From an uncultured bacterium (GTDB lineage Bacteria > Planctomycetota > JAJSAM01 > JAJVHW01): a stretch of DNA of 64,000 nt. The stretch lies in NCBI GenBank assembly GCA_937996235.1, contig CALKVK010000030.1:124001-188000 (forward strand), read 5' to 3'. This document shows, one piece after another, positions 27,369 to 37,259 of this stretch. A model generated the notes under the pieces. The model was not told the origin of the DNA. It made no database searches and was given only the letters and a program-made list of their open reading frames with translations. Positions within the stretch are counted from its first letter, which is position 1. Every line of letters starts with the position of its first letter. The translations under genes were made by a program, and so were the position numbers.

Positions 27369-30300
27369 ATGAAGCGCGCTGTCGTCGTCCTCCTCGCCCT
27401 TGCCGCCGTCGTGGCGCTCGCCGCCGCGTTCGTCCTCATGGTCCTCGCGCCGACCGGCGCTCCGGCGCCGACCGACGGCGCAGCGCCCGGTACGTCCGGC
27501 GCGGAGGTGACGGGCGCCGACGCGCAGTCCGACGAGACGCCCGCGGGCGTCGACGTCGGCGGTCGGCGCCGCGTGCAGATGCCCGATGCCGACGGCGCCG
27601 CCGGGGCCTCGACAGGGGCGCGCCTCTCCGGTGTCGTGCTCGCGGGCACCGCGCCCGTCGCGGGAGCCCGGGTCACGGTCTACGCCGCCGGCGACAGCGC
27701 CGCCGAGGACCGCGCGGCGGAGGGGCGCGAGGCGTTCGGCGACCTGTTCTCGGCGGACGAGCTGCGCGAGCTCGAGCGCGACTTCGGGTCGTTCGGCGGC
27801 GGGCGGCGCGCCAACCGTCAGGTCGAGTTCGCAACCGAGTCCGAGCCGACGCAGGCGGGCGCGAGCGAGCCGGAGGTCGGCGAGACACGTGTCAGCGTGT
27901 CCTTCGGCAGCAGGAGCTCCGTCTCGGTCGAGGGCGACGGCGAGATCCCCGACCTCGAGTCCGAGGAAGTGCAGAACGCCATGGGGCGCGGGATGGAGAT
28001 GGCGGGGCGGATGATGCGCGATCCCGCGCTGATGGAGCGCATCCTCGACTTCGCCCGCCTGCGGATGGCGGGGTTCGAGCCGGAGCCGACCGGCGCCGCG
28101 CTCGCGGTCGTCACGTCCGACGCCGACGGCGCGTTCGTCGTCGAGGGGCTCGCCACGAAGCGCGTCCTGCTGCGTGTGCAGGCCTCGGGCTATGCGCGCG
28201 CGAGCACTCACGCCCGGGTCGGTGCGACCGACGTGGTCGTCCAGTTGGTGCCGGGCGGCGTGCTCCAGGGTGTCGTCACCTCCGCAGGCAAGCCCGTCGT
28301 GGGCGCCGAGGTCCGCACGAAGAACGCGACGACCGTCACCGACGCGGCGGGCGCGTTCTCGGTCGAGGGCGCCGTGCTCCCCGAGGAGAGCCTGCTCGTG
28401 ACCGCGCGCGGGCACGTCGCACACGCGCAGCAGGTCCGGATGGAGGCGCCCGGCACGCCGACGCGCGTGGCCGTCGAGCTCGCCGGGGCGGCGCTCGTGC
28501 GGGGCGTCGTGCGCGGCTCCGACGGCGCACCGGTCGCGGGGGCGGCCGTGCGCGTGTCGAAGGGCGGCGGCTTCAACCCCGCCGCGTTCATGGAGCTCGC
28601 GAACCGCGGCAGCCTGAGGGCGCCCGCGCCCGCTGCGCGCACCGACGCGAGCGGCGCGTTCGAGCTCGACGGCATCCCTCCCGGCGACGCGAAGCTGCGC
28701 GTGGACGCGCGCGACCGGCTTCCCGCGACCGTTGCACTCGAGGCGCTCCGCGCCGGCGAGCAGCGCGCGATCGACGACATCGTCCTCGCGCGGCAGTCCA
28801 CGCTGACCGGTCACGTCTACGACGCAGAGGGCGCGCCGCTCGCCGGTGCGAAGGTGAAGGTGTCGCTGCCCGCGCCGGAGGGCTTCGGCGCGATGCTCTC
28901 CGGCATGTTCGGCGGCAACTGGGCGACCGCGACGAGCGACGCGTCGGGCGCCTACACCGTCACCGGCTTCGAGGGCGGCGTGCGGACGGTGCGCGTGGAG
29001 TCCGCGGTCTGCCTCGACGCGGAGACCGAACTCGACATCCCGGCCGAGCGCTCGCTCACCCACGACTTCCGACTCGAGCCCGGGCACACGCTCGACGGCG
29101 TCGTGCTCTCGCCGGAGGGCGACCCGGTCGCCGGCGCCAAGGTCGCCGTGAAGATGCCCGGCGGCTCCGCGGGCAATCCCATGGCCGCGATGTTCGGCGG
29201 GCTCGGCGAGCCCGACGCCTCGGCGACGACCGACGAGGAGGGCCGCTTCCGCATGGGCGGACTCGAGGCGGGGCCGTACACCGTCAGCGCGTCCGCGCAG
29301 GGCTGGCTCGACGCCGAGCTGGCCGACGTGGCGCAGGACAGCACCGGGATCGCGCTGCAGCTCCGGCGTCCGGCGCTCGTGCGCGGCATCGTGCTCGCCG
29401 CCGACGGCTCCCCGGTACCGGGCGCCGAGGTGCTGCGCCGCGGCGGGCGCTCGCGCGGCGCCGGCAATCCGATGCTCGCGATGATGCGCCAAGACGCGCG
29501 CACCACGGCCGACGCCGCCGGTCGCTTCGAGATCGACGGGCTCGAGCCGGGCGCGTACGAGCTCTACGCGCGCCACCGCGAGCACGCCGACAGCGAACAC
29601 GTGAAGCTCAAGCTCGCGGCGGGCGAGCAGGTCGACGGTCTCGAACTGCAGCTCCGACCCGGCGTGGCGATCGTGGGCGTGGTCGTGGAGAAGGACGGCG
29701 GAGCGCCGGTCGCGAACGCGGTCGTGTACGTCTCGCTCGCGCAGGGCGCGATGGCCGCCGTGAACGTCAGCGACTTCGGCGACGGTGATCCTCAGGCGCC
29801 GGCGAACTCGCTCAGTGCGCGCACCGCGGCCGACGGCAGCTTCCGCATCGACGGGCTCACCCCCGGGCGCGTGACCGTGGAGGTGCGTGCGCGCGACCAC
29901 GCGCCGACATCCCTGGCACGCATCGAGGCGCCGAGCGAGGGGTTGCGCGTCGAGATCGGCCGCGGCGGCAGCGTCGCCGGCACGGTCACCGGGGCCGACG
30001 GCCGCCCGCTCGCCGGAGAGCAGCTCATGCTCACCGGCGGCGCGATGGGCTTCGGCACGCAGCGCTCCGCGACCAGCGACGCGAACGGCGAGTACCGCTT
30101 CGAGCGCCTCTCGCCGGGCGCCTATCAGATCATGCGGCTCGACACGTCGGCTGCGTTCGGCATGGGCGGCATGACGCCCGTGGTCGTGAAGGAGGGCGAG
30201 GTCACGCGCAAGGACTTCGCCGCGGCCGCGAGCGGCGCCGCGGTCGCGGGGCGCGTGCAGCGCGACGGCAAGGGCGTCGAGGGCGCGATGGTCGTCCTCA

Positions 30301-31301
30301 CCGGCGGCGCGGCGGGCATGAAGATCGCGACGTCGTCGAACGACGGGAGCTTCCGCTTCGAGGGTCTCGCCGACGGCTCCTACACGCTGAGCGTGCAGGA
30401 GGACCTGATGGGCGGTGGCACGAGCACCGCCGAGGCGAGCGTCGAGCAGGGGCGCAGCGTCGAGGACGTCGTGCTGCAGCTCTCGTCGTTGCGGCTCGAG
30501 GGCCGCGTGGTGGACGAGGACGGCAAGCCCGTCGCGCTGGCGCAGCTCTTCCTCGTCGAGCCCGGCAGCACCGCGAGCGGGTCGCTCGCCGACCTCATGC
30601 GCAACCAGCGCGGCCAGGCGATCACGGACGAGCGCGGCCGCTTCCGGATGGCAAGCATCCCCGCGGGCACGTACTCGCTGCGGGTGACCGCGAGCGGCTA
30701 CGTGCAGCAGACGCTCGAGGGCGTGACGGCGGGGCAGGACGTGACCGTCCGCCTGCGGCGCGGCGCGGAGTTCGAGGTGACCGTGCTCGGTCCGGACGAC
30801 GCGCCCGTGCAGGGCGCGACCGTGGTCGTGCAGGACGGCGACGGACAGGAGAGCGTGGCGTTCGGCATGGCGCTCGAGGGCGTGAGCAACCAGCAGGGCG
30901 TCGCCGTGCTGCGCCTCGGGCCCGGGCGGCACCGTCTGCTCGTCGAGAGCGTCGCGCACCCTGCCACGACGGTCGAGGTGGACGCCGCGGCCGGCAGCGC
31001 CGTCGTGCGGCTCTCGGCGGGCGGCGCGCTCGAGATCACCGTGCGCCGCGCGGGACAGGCGGTCGAGGGGGCGTCGATCGAACTCCTCGATGCGTCCGGC
31101 GCGCCGCTCCGCAAGCGCATCTCGCTGACGAACTTCCTCGGCGGCGGCCGCACGACCGACAGCGCCGGTGTCGCCGTCGCGGAGGGACTCGCGAGCGGCG
31201 AGGTCACCGTGGTCGTGACGCCTCCGGGCGGGCAGCCGGTGCGGCGCTCCGCGCGCGTCGTCGCGGGCGGCACCGAGCGCGTGACGATCGAGCTACCGTA
31301 G
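27369..31301 (+). CDS. Giant carboxypeptidase-regulatory-like repeat protein, copy 1
   Basis: This 1310-aa protein starts at an ATG with GGAG nearby. A hydrophobic anchor or uncleaved signal spans residues 1-30, then a Pro/Thr/Ala-rich linker. From about 70 to the end it consists of about 11-12 Ig-like beta-sandwich units of the carboxypeptidase regulatory-like type. Each shows a pattern like GxVxxxxGxPVAGAxV, then TDAxGxFxxxGLxPGxY (for example GRFEIDGLEPGAYELYARH). A Gly/Met/Phe-rich insert follows some units (SGMFGGN, AAMFGGLG). No peptidase is attached. These repeats are common in secreted planctomycete and Bacteroidetes proteins and probably mediate surface binding. A relative of similar length is encoded on the other strand at 33273-37157. 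Its stop overlaps the convergent lipoprotein gene by 9 bp. Confidence 0.85.
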   Translation: MKRAVVVLLALAAVVALAAAFVLMVLAPTGAPAPTDGAAPGTSGAEVTGADAQSDETPAGVDVGGRRRVQMPDADGAAGASTGARLSGVVLAGTAPVAGARVTVYAAGDSAAEDRAAEGREAFGDLFSADELRELERDFGSFGGGRRANRQVEFATESEPTQAGASEPEVGETRVSVSFGSRSSVSVEGDGEIPDLESEEVQNAMGRGMEMAGRMMRDPALMERILDFARLRMAGFEPEPTGAALAVVTSDADGAFVVEGLATKRVLLRVQASGYARASTHARVGATDVVVQLVPGGVLQGVVTSAGKPVVGAEVRTKNATTVTDAAGAFSVEGAVLPEESLLVTARGHVAHAQQVRMEAPGTPTRVAVELAGAALVRGVVRGSDGAPVAGAAVRVSKGGGFNPAAFMELANRGSLRAPAPAARTDASGAFELDGIPPGDAKLRVDARDRLPATVALEALRAGEQRAIDDIVLARQSTLTGHVYDAEGAPLAGAKVKVSLPAPEGFGAMLSGMFGGNWATATSDASGAYTVTGFEGGVRTVRVESAVCLDAETELDIPAERSLTHDFRLEPGHTLDGVVLSPEGDPVAGAKVAVKMPGGSAGNPMAAMFGGLGEPDASATTDEEGRFRMGGLEAGPYTVSASAQGWLDAELADVAQDSTGIALQLRRPALVRGIVLAADGSPVPGAEVLRRGGRSRGAGNPMLAMMRQDARTTADAAGRFEIDGLEPGAYELYARHREHADSEHVKLKLAAGEQVDGLELQLRPGVAIVGVVVEKDGGAPVANAVVYVSLAQGAMAAVNVSDFGDGDPQAPANSLSARTAADGSFRIDGLTPGRVTVEVRARDHAPTSLARIEAPSEGLRVEIGRGGSVAGTVTGADGRPLAGEQLMLTGGAMGFGTQRSATSDANGEYRFERLSPGAYQIMRLDTSAAFGMGGMTPVVVKEGEVTRKDFAAAASGAAVAGRVQRDGKGVEGAMVVLTGGAAGMKIATSSNDGSFRFEGLADGSYTLSVQEDLMGGGTSTAEASVEQGRSVEDVVLQLSSLRLEGRVVDEDGKPVALAQLFLVEPGSTASGSLADLMRNQRGQAITDERGRFRMASIPAGTYSLRVTASGYVQQTLEGVTAGQDVTVRLRRGAEFEVTVLGPDDAPVQGATVVVQDGDGQESVAFGMALEGVSNQQGVAVLRLGPGRHRLLVESVAHPATTVEVDAAAGSAVVRLSAGGALEITVRRAGQAVEGASIELLDASGAPLRKRISLTNFLGGGRTTDSAGVAVAEGLASGEVTVVVTPPGGQPVRRSARVVAGGTERVTIELP

Positions 31302-31814
31302 CGCGGCGAGCTCGGGGTCGTCCGGCAGCGCGCGCCGGAGCGCCGCGACGAGCTGTGCGCGCGCGGCGTCGAAGTCCTCGACTCCCACGCGGCGGCCGTG
31401 GCGGTGCGCGGTCAGCATCGACGACGTGAAGTCGAGCGCGATGTCGAGCTTCGTCGCGTCGCGCGTGAAGCGCAGTCCGTACGTCGGCCGGTACGGGTCC
31501 GACTTCGCGTGTCGCCAGTCGTACGTCGCGGAGTCCGCGAGGATGCGCGAGAGCTCCGCGGCGACGTCCGGCGCGACGGCGAACGGACCCGCGACGACGC
31601 GGTGCACGCCGACGTACGGCACGTTCGGCTCGGGCGGACCCGCGGCGGGATCGATGCGGAACACGTCGACGGCGGTCGGCTGCGCGAGCGCCTCGGCGCT
31701 GCCCGGTCCGCCGAGGAGCTGCTCCACGCGCCAGTCCGTGGCGCCGCGGCGGCAGGCCGGAGCGCCCGCGAGCACCGCGAGCGCGAGCAGCGCGACGAAC
31801 CCTGCGCGCCTCAC
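31293..31814 (-). CDS. Putative lipoprotein of unknown function
   Basis: The GTG start (complement of 31812-31814) overlaps the stop of the upstream esterase gene in a GTGA. The 173-aa product has a hydrophobic leader with a Cys near residue 21 (VLAGAPACRRG), an imperfect lipobox. The mature part looks like a single alpha/beta domain (VDVFRIDP, VHRVVAGPFAVAPD, YDWRHAKSDPYRPTYGLRFTR). I recognise no family. Translational coupling implies that it works with the secreted esterase. Its last codons overlap the end of the convergent repeat protein by 9 bp, leaving no room for a dedicated terminator. Confidence 0.7.
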   Translation of the reverse strand: MRRAGFVALLALAVLAGAPACRRGATDWRVEQLLGGPGSAEALAQPTAVDVFRIDPAAGPPEPNVPYVGVHRVVAGPFAVAPDVAAELSRILADSATYDWRHAKSDPYRPTYGLRFTRDATKLDIALDFTSSMLTAHRHGRRVGVEDFDAARAQLVAALRRALPDDPELAALR

Positions 31815-33223
31815 TTCGGCGGGTCCCACAGGTCGGACCACATGCGGCGCGGCACGGTGACGTCCACGTACGCGGGGTAGACGTCGGTCGGGTCCATGCG
31901 GCGGCCGGCCGTCTCGAGCAGCGCGCCGAGCGAACGCGACACGACGCCCTCGAAGAGCACGTCGTCGCCGCTCGTGATCTTCACCGGCTGGTCCAGGTCC
32001 ACCAGCTCGGGCGCGAGGTAGACGCGCAGCGGCAGCGTCTTCGGCTCCGTGCGGCCGGGCTGCGGCTTCGACGTCGCGACGACGTCGATCCGGTTCTCCC
32101 CGAGGACGCGCGCGTGGAAGCGCCACGCCGGCAGCGGCGCGTCGCAGCCGAGCCAGTACATGCGCCGCTTCCACGGCCACCACGTCTCCCAGACGACCTC
32201 CTCGGGATATGTGACGCGGCGCTGCTCCGCCATCCACTTCACGATCGGCTTGACGCCGTCGGTGGGGAGCGCGTGGCCGTTGCCCTTCACGCGGTCGTAC
32301 GTGAAGACGTAGCGCCCGGGGAACAGCTTCTGCAGGCGCCCGAGCAGACCCGTCGCGATGTCGTCCGGGTGCACCGCCTCGTTGCGGTCGTCGTCGCTGT
32401 GGTGGATGTGATACGGCACGTGCATCAGGTTCGGGAGCACGCCCTCCATCAGTCCCTGGTAGTCCGCGAGCGGCGTCTCGAGACGGTTGAGCGTGCCCGG
32501 CCGCATGTACGGCATCACGCTGCCCGCGAGCGGCGACGCGGCCGCGAAGAGGTCGGCGTTGCGCCCGCCGATCATCCACGAGCCGTCGCCGCCCATCGAG
32601 TGGCCCGCGATGCAGATGCGCAGCGGGTCGATCTCGAACGTGCGCTGTGCCGCGTCGACGAGGTCGAGGACGAAGCGCTCCTCGGCCTCCTCGTTCCACG
32701 CCGAGCTGACCTTCTTCATCACCTCGGGCGAGACGACCGTGAAGCCCTGCGCCGTTGCCGTGGACCAGATGCCGTGCGCCGAGCCCGCGTCGCCCTGACC
32801 CTCGCCGCCGCCGTGGAGCGCGAGCAGCAGCCCGCCGCCCTTCTTGCCCTTCGCGACCATGTAGAGCCCGCGGCGCGCCTTCTCGTCGTAGAACCACGCC
32901 TGGCCCTTCGGCTTCAGCGTCGGTCCGTGCTCGCGCCGCAGCTCGACGAGCTTCGCGACGACCGGCGCGACGAGCGCCGTGTCGATGCCGATCGTCGCCG
33001 CGCGCTGTTCGACGGCGCGCATCGCGGCGTCCGGCTCCGCCGCCTCGGCGGCGCGCGCGAACTCGTCGCAGACCGCGGTCAGGTGCTTCAGGCGCTCGCG
33101 GTCGAGGGGGGCGTCCTGCGCGCGCGCACGCGGCGTCGCGACCGCCGCGACGAGGGCGGCGAGGACGACGCCCGCCGCCGCGCGCGCGCAGGGCGACGTG
33201 CGGGAGAGCATGCGCGGCAGCAT
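31811..33223 (-). CDS. Secreted alpha/beta-hydrolase (esterase/PHB-depolymerase-like)
   Basis: I take the ATG at 33223 (MLPRMLS) because a normal signal peptide follows and ends near RARAQ; the frame has another GTG at 33247. Of 470 residues, the hydrolase core covers about 110-330: an LLLALHGGG oxyanion segment, the nucleophile elbow GHSMGG near residue 205, and a likely catalytic His in KGNGHALP or HIHHSDDD. A C-terminal beta-rich part follows (YLAPELVDLDQPVKITSG), possibly a carbohydrate- or polymer-binding module. It resembles secreted esterases of the feruloyl/PHB-depolymerase group; the substrate is not known. It sits between a giant repeat protein (50 bp upstream) and a coupled lipoprotein. 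Confidence 0.83.
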   Translation of the reverse strand: MLPRMLSRTSPCARAAAGVVLAALVAAVATPRARAQDAPLDRERLKHLTAVCDEFARAAEAAEPDAAMRAVEQRAATIGIDTALVAPVVAKLVELRREHGPTLKPKGQAWFYDEKARRGLYMVAKGKKGGGLLLALHGGGEGQGDAGSAHGIWSTATAQGFTVVSPEVMKKVSSAWNEEAEERFVLDLVDAAQRTFEIDPLRICIAGHSMGGDGSWMIGGRNADLFAAASPLAGSVMPYMRPGTLNRLETPLADYQGLMEGVLPNLMHVPYHIHHSDDDRNEAVHPDDIATGLLGRLQKLFPGRYVFTYDRVKGNGHALPTDGVKPIVKWMAEQRRVTYPEEVVWETWWPWKRRMYWLGCDAPLPAWRFHARVLGENRIDVVATSKPQPGRTEPKTLPLRVYLAPELVDLDQPVKITSGDDVLFEGVVSRSLGALLETAGRRMDPTDVYPAYVDVTVPRRMWSDLWDPPK

Positions 33224-33272
33224 CACCGACGCTCCGCGGGCTGCCACGGGAATGCGCGGCGCCCGCGGCGTC

Positions 33273-36200
33273 TCAGCGCTCCTCTGCCTGCAGCGTCACG
33301 CCGCCGCGCCCGCCGACGATCACACCGGCCGAGAGGTTGCGCCGGTCGCTCGCCGTGCGGACGCGCACCTGCACCTCGTACTCGACGCCCTCGACGAACC
33401 CGCCGAGCCGGAACGAGCCGTCGGCCTCGGTCTCGCCGGACTGGCTCTGCGCCCCGTTGCTGCCGTCCTTCGGACGGAACCACAGGCGCGCGCCGCCGAG
33501 CGCGGAGCCGTCGGTGTCGAGTACGCGGCCCGAGCACTCGACGCCGTTCGCGAGGACGAGGCGCAGACTCGCGCCGCCCGGTCGGACCTCGGCGGCGGAG
33601 CTCTGGATGTGCCCGGCGTGGGTCGCCGTCACGGTGTAGACGCCGTCGGTCTCGAGTCCCGTCAGCTCGAACGTGCCGTCGGCCCCCGTGTTCGCGTTCG
33701 CCGAGCGCCGGTTCGCGGCGGACGCGGTCACCGACGCGCCGACGACCGGCTGCCCGGACCCGTCGACGACGACGCCGCTCACGACCGCGCCGCGCGAGGC
33801 CGTGAGGCGCAGCCCGGTGGCGCCCGCGGTGACGGTGCCGTCGCCGGTGATGACGAGCTGCTGCTGCCGCCCCCCGCCCCACGTCTGGATCTGCACGCGG
33901 TACGTCCCGGGGTCGAGGCCGCCCACCTTGAAGCGACCGCCGTCGCCGATCATCCCGCTGCCCGAGTTCCGCGGACCCTCGTTGCCGTTGCGCTCCGGAT
34001 TCAACTGGATCCACGCGTTCCCGAGCGGCTGACCCTGTTCGTCGACGACGACGCCCTCGACCGAGAGCCCCGACGAGAGCGCGATCTCGAGACCCGTCGT
34101 TCCGGGTGCGACCTCGTCGAGCACGCGCGGGGAGAAGCTCCGTCCGCCGTACCCGTTGTTCGCGTTGACCTGTACGCGCAGCGGCCCGCTGTCCGGCGCA
34201 AGCCCGAGCAGTTCGAACGCGCCGTCCGCGTCGGTCTGGGCCTGCGCGTTGCTCGCGGGGCGGCCCGCCTGCGGCTTCGTCGGCATCGCCCACAGCCACG
34301 CGCCCGCAACCGGCTTCCCCGCGTCGTCGACGACACGCCCCGTGATCCTGAGCCCCTCGCGCACCACGAGTCGCACGTCGGTCGTGCCCGCGGCGACGGC
34401 GGGGCCGTCGTAGGGCAGCACGTTCGCGCGACCCTGCCACGCGTTGCTGACGCTCATCGTGTAGGAGCCGGCCGGGAGACCGCGCAGCACGAAGCTCCCG
34501 TCTTCGCCCGCGGTGGTGCTCGCGCCGCCGCGCGCGCGCTTGCCCTCGCCGGCGGTGTCTTGTCCCGCCGCGCCGACCTGGACCCCCGCGACGGGGGAGC
34601 CGTCCGGGTACACGACGACGCCGCGGATCTCGAGCTCGGGCGCGAGCGGGATCTCGATGTCGCCGGCGCCCGGCGCGTGCGCGTCCTTCGACGCCGCGAC
34701 GTGGCGCTCGCACTCCACGCTCAGCGTGTAGTCGCCCTCGGCGAGCCCGCCGACGCGGAACCCGCCCGACGCGTCGGTGACGGCGACGACGGACCTGCCC
34801 GCGCCCCGCCCGGTGCGCGACTGGACGGCGCCCAGGAGCTGCATGGCGTCGTCCCCGCCGCGCGGTTCGCGACGGCGCGGCTGGACCTGGATGCGCGCCG
34901 CCGCGAGGCCCTCGCGCGTGTCGGCGTCCACCACCCGCCCCGCGATCGACGTGGCGGGCGCCAGCGCGACGTCGACGGTGTACTCGGCCGTCTCGGCGGC
35001 GAGCGTCACCGCGTCGCTCTGCGCCGTGGCGTGACCCGGCGCGTCGGCGCGCACGACGAGCCGCCCCACGGCCGCCGCGAGGACGACCTCGTACGTCCCG
35101 TCGGCGCGCACGGGGTGCCGCAACGCGCTCGCGGCTGCCGCGCGCATGTCCACCAGCATCTGGCCGGTCGCGCCCTGGACGGGGGCGACGCCGACGATCA
35201 CCTGCGTGTCCTCGGGCGGTGCGCCGCCGTCGAGCGTCACGCGGCCGCGGACGACCGGCGCCGGCGTGATCCGCACCACGACGTCCGTCGGGGGCGCGTC
35301 CGCCGTGATCTGCAGCGGCTCGCCGGCGAGCGAGACGTATCCCGCCTTGGCGGCGGCGATGCCGAGCTGCGGGGTCGGCGTGACGCCCTCGATGCGGAAC
35401 GTGCCGTCGGGCGCGCTCACGACGTCGTCGATCGGGCTCGCGAGCCAGCCGCCCGCGCTCCACGCGCGCACCGTCGCGCCGCCCACCGGCTCGCCGCTCG
35501 CCGTCTCGACGCGCCCCGCGATGCTCGCGCCCGCGACGACGGCGATGTCGTGCTCCGTCTCGCCGGTGGCCGCGATCTCCACCGCGAGGTGCTCGGGCAG
35601 CGAGCCGCTCTGCAGCTCCATCCACGGGTTCGAGGGCACGCCGCTCGTGTAGACGCCCTTGCCCCAGGCCAGCGCGTACGCCGTGCCGTCGCGCAGGCCG
35701 GCCACGCGGTAGCGCCCGGCCGCGTCCGTGGTGGCCTGGCGCTGCTCGAACCCGCGGCCGGGCGTCATGCGCATCACCATGACGGTCGCTCCGGAGACCG
35801 GGCCGCTCGGTCCCGTGACGATGCCCGTCACCGCGCCGGCCTGCGCCAGCTCGAAGTCGCGCGTCGCGGTCTCTCCGCGTCCGACCTCCAGCCCGGCGCG
35901 GCGCTGCGGATCGGCCGTGTCGTACCAGCCCTCCTTCTCCACCTGGACGTTCTGCACCATGCCGGGCGCGCCGAGCCGCAGGGCGTAGCGCCCCTCCGCG
36001 TCCGACTCCGTCGACGTGACGCGCGAGCCCGCCCACGCGCGAACGGTCGCACCCGCGACCGGCTCGCCGGTGGCGCCCGCCGTCACCCGCCCCTGGAGCA
36101 TGCCGCCCTCGGCGAGCGTGATGTCGATCGCGGGCACGTCCGGGATGCGCACCATCAGGATCGGGGCGGGGACCTCGCCCGCGCGCGCCCCCCAGAGCGC

Positions 36201-37157
36201 CACGTCCCCCGGAGGGAGCTCGGACAGCGCGTACGTGCCGTCGGCCGCCGACGTGGCGCGCGCGCGCAGCGCGGCGGCGCCCATGTCGTACGGATTGGCG
36301 TCGGTGGAGCCGAGCAGGAGCGCGCCGGCGAGCGGCGCGCCGTCCTGGTCGAGGACGCGACCGGTCAGCCGGTGACCTCGCGTGAGGTACACGACGATCG
36401 GCTCCGCGTCGCCCCCCGTCCGCAGCGCCACGCCCGATCGGCCGCCCTTCGCGTAGCCGTCCTTCGTGGCCGCGAAGGACCAGGAGCCGGTCGCGAGCCC
36501 GGGGAAGTGCGCGACCCCGCTGGCGTCGGTGCGCGCGGACGCGACCGCGACGGGCGCCTGCGCGAGCTGCGCCAGGGCCTTCGACCAGTCGAAGCCGCGA
36601 GCGGAGGCCGCGTTGGCGTAGGCGCGGACCTCGGCATCGGCGAGCGGGGTGTCCGTGCAGTTGCGGACGTGCACCTCGACGGGCACCGCCGGCGCGAGCA
36701 CGAGCGTCCCGACGTCGCGCTCCTCGCCGCGGTCGAGCGCGATGCCGGGCAGGCGCACCTCGGCGAAGCCCGCCGCCGCGACCCGCAGCTCGTACGGCCC
36801 GCCCGGCGCGAGCTTCTCGAAGCGGAACGCGCCGGTGTCCGAGGTCAGCGTCGTGAGCTCGTCGTACGACGCGTCGCGCAGCACGACCTCGCGGCCGGGC
36901 GCCGGGGCGTCCCCCTCGGCCAGGTGCAGCTCGCCGAACAGCACGCAGGTTCCCTGCTGCTGCACGCGCCGCCGCGTTCCGCCAGCGGACTCGGTGGCGG
37001 GCGCCTCGACGTCGGCGTCGGGCGTCGTCGTCGGTGGCGTGCGCTCCGGGGGCGCCTCGCCGGCGCCGCCGCCGCCGAGCACGAGGAAGAGTGCTGCGCC
37101 GACTCCCACGAGCGCGAGCGCGCCGAGCGCCGCGATGACGGTTGCGGACCGTGCCAT
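33273..37157 (-). CDS. Giant carboxypeptidase-regulatory-like repeat protein, copy 2
   Basis: The ATG at 37157 follows GGAGGGAGG on the minus strand. This 1294-aa protein has an N-terminal membrane segment (residues 5-30, ending in a Gly run) and a Pro/Thr-rich linker. About 12 carboxypeptidase-regulatory-like beta-sandwich units follow (for example VVDDAGKPVAGAWLWAMP and ADGAFELLGLAPDSGPLRV). The architecture closely matches the 1310-aa protein at 27369, implying ancient duplication. It is probably surface-exposed and membrane-anchored. The esterase and lipoprotein genes follow on the same strand with little spacing, so the three may be co-expressed. Confidence 0.85.
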   Translation of the reverse strand: MARSATVIAALGALALVGVGAALFLVLGGGGAGEAPPERTPPTTTPDADVEAPATESAGGTRRRVQQQGTCVLFGELHLAEGDAPAPGREVVLRDASYDELTTLTSDTGAFRFEKLAPGGPYELRVAAAGFAEVRLPGIALDRGEERDVGTLVLAPAVPVEVHVRNCTDTPLADAEVRAYANAASARGFDWSKALAQLAQAPVAVASARTDASGVAHFPGLATGSWSFAATKDGYAKGGRSGVALRTGGDAEPIVVYLTRGHRLTGRVLDQDGAPLAGALLLGSTDANPYDMGAAALRARATSAADGTYALSELPPGDVALWGARAGEVPAPILMVRIPDVPAIDITLAEGGMLQGRVTAGATGEPVAGATVRAWAGSRVTSTESDAEGRYALRLGAPGMVQNVQVEKEGWYDTADPQRRAGLEVGRGETATRDFELAQAGAVTGIVTGPSGPVSGATVMVMRMTPGRGFEQRQATTDAAGRYRVAGLRDGTAYALAWGKGVYTSGVPSNPWMELQSGSLPEHLAVEIAATGETEHDIAVVAGASIAGRVETASGEPVGGATVRAWSAGGWLASPIDDVVSAPDGTFRIEGVTPTPQLGIAAAKAGYVSLAGEPLQITADAPPTDVVVRITPAPVVRGRVTLDGGAPPEDTQVIVGVAPVQGATGQMLVDMRAAAASALRHPVRADGTYEVVLAAAVGRLVVRADAPGHATAQSDAVTLAAETAEYTVDVALAPATSIAGRVVDADTREGLAAARIQVQPRRREPRGGDDAMQLLGAVQSRTGRGAGRSVVAVTDASGGFRVGGLAEGDYTLSVECERHVAASKDAHAPGAGDIEIPLAPELEIRGVVVYPDGSPVAGVQVGAAGQDTAGEGKRARGGASTTAGEDGSFVLRGLPAGSYTMSVSNAWQGRANVLPYDGPAVAAGTTDVRLVVREGLRITGRVVDDAGKPVAGAWLWAMPTKPQAGRPASNAQAQTDADGAFELLGLAPDSGPLRVQVNANNGYGGRSFSPRVLDEVAPGTTGLEIALSSGLSVEGVVVDEQGQPLGNAWIQLNPERNGNEGPRNSGSGMIGDGGRFKVGGLDPGTYRVQIQTWGGGRQQQLVITGDGTVTAGATGLRLTASRGAVVSGVVVDGSGQPVVGASVTASAANRRSANANTGADGTFELTGLETDGVYTVTATHAGHIQSSAAEVRPGGASLRLVLANGVECSGRVLDTDGSALGGARLWFRPKDGSNGAQSQSGETEADGSFRLGGFVEGVEYEVQVRVRTASDRRNLSAGVIVGGRGGVTLQAEER

Positions 37158-37197
37158 CGTGTCCTCCCTCCGCGCCGTGCCGGCGCTCTCCGTCCCC

Positions 37198-37203
37198 AGT
37201 ATG
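37198..37203 (-). promoter_or_regulatory. Candidate -10 element (CATACT) for giant repeat protein copy 2
   Basis: On the minus strand CATACT occurs 41 bp before the ATG at 37157, in the 102-bp gap after the parvulin gene. It resembles the TANNNT boxes seen upstream of other genes. Confidence 0.3.
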
Positions 37204-37259
37204 GACGACCCCGGCGTGGGAGGACCGCAGCCGAAATGCCCGGCTGCGGAGGGCGGAAC

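Noticed and set aside
21879..30959. A 3026-codon minus-strand open frame
   Set aside because: It runs antisense to the ArsR-methyltransferase, metH, the coiled-coil gene and the giant repeat gene; its residues are Arg/Ala/His/Asp-rich shadow sequence typical of very high GC.
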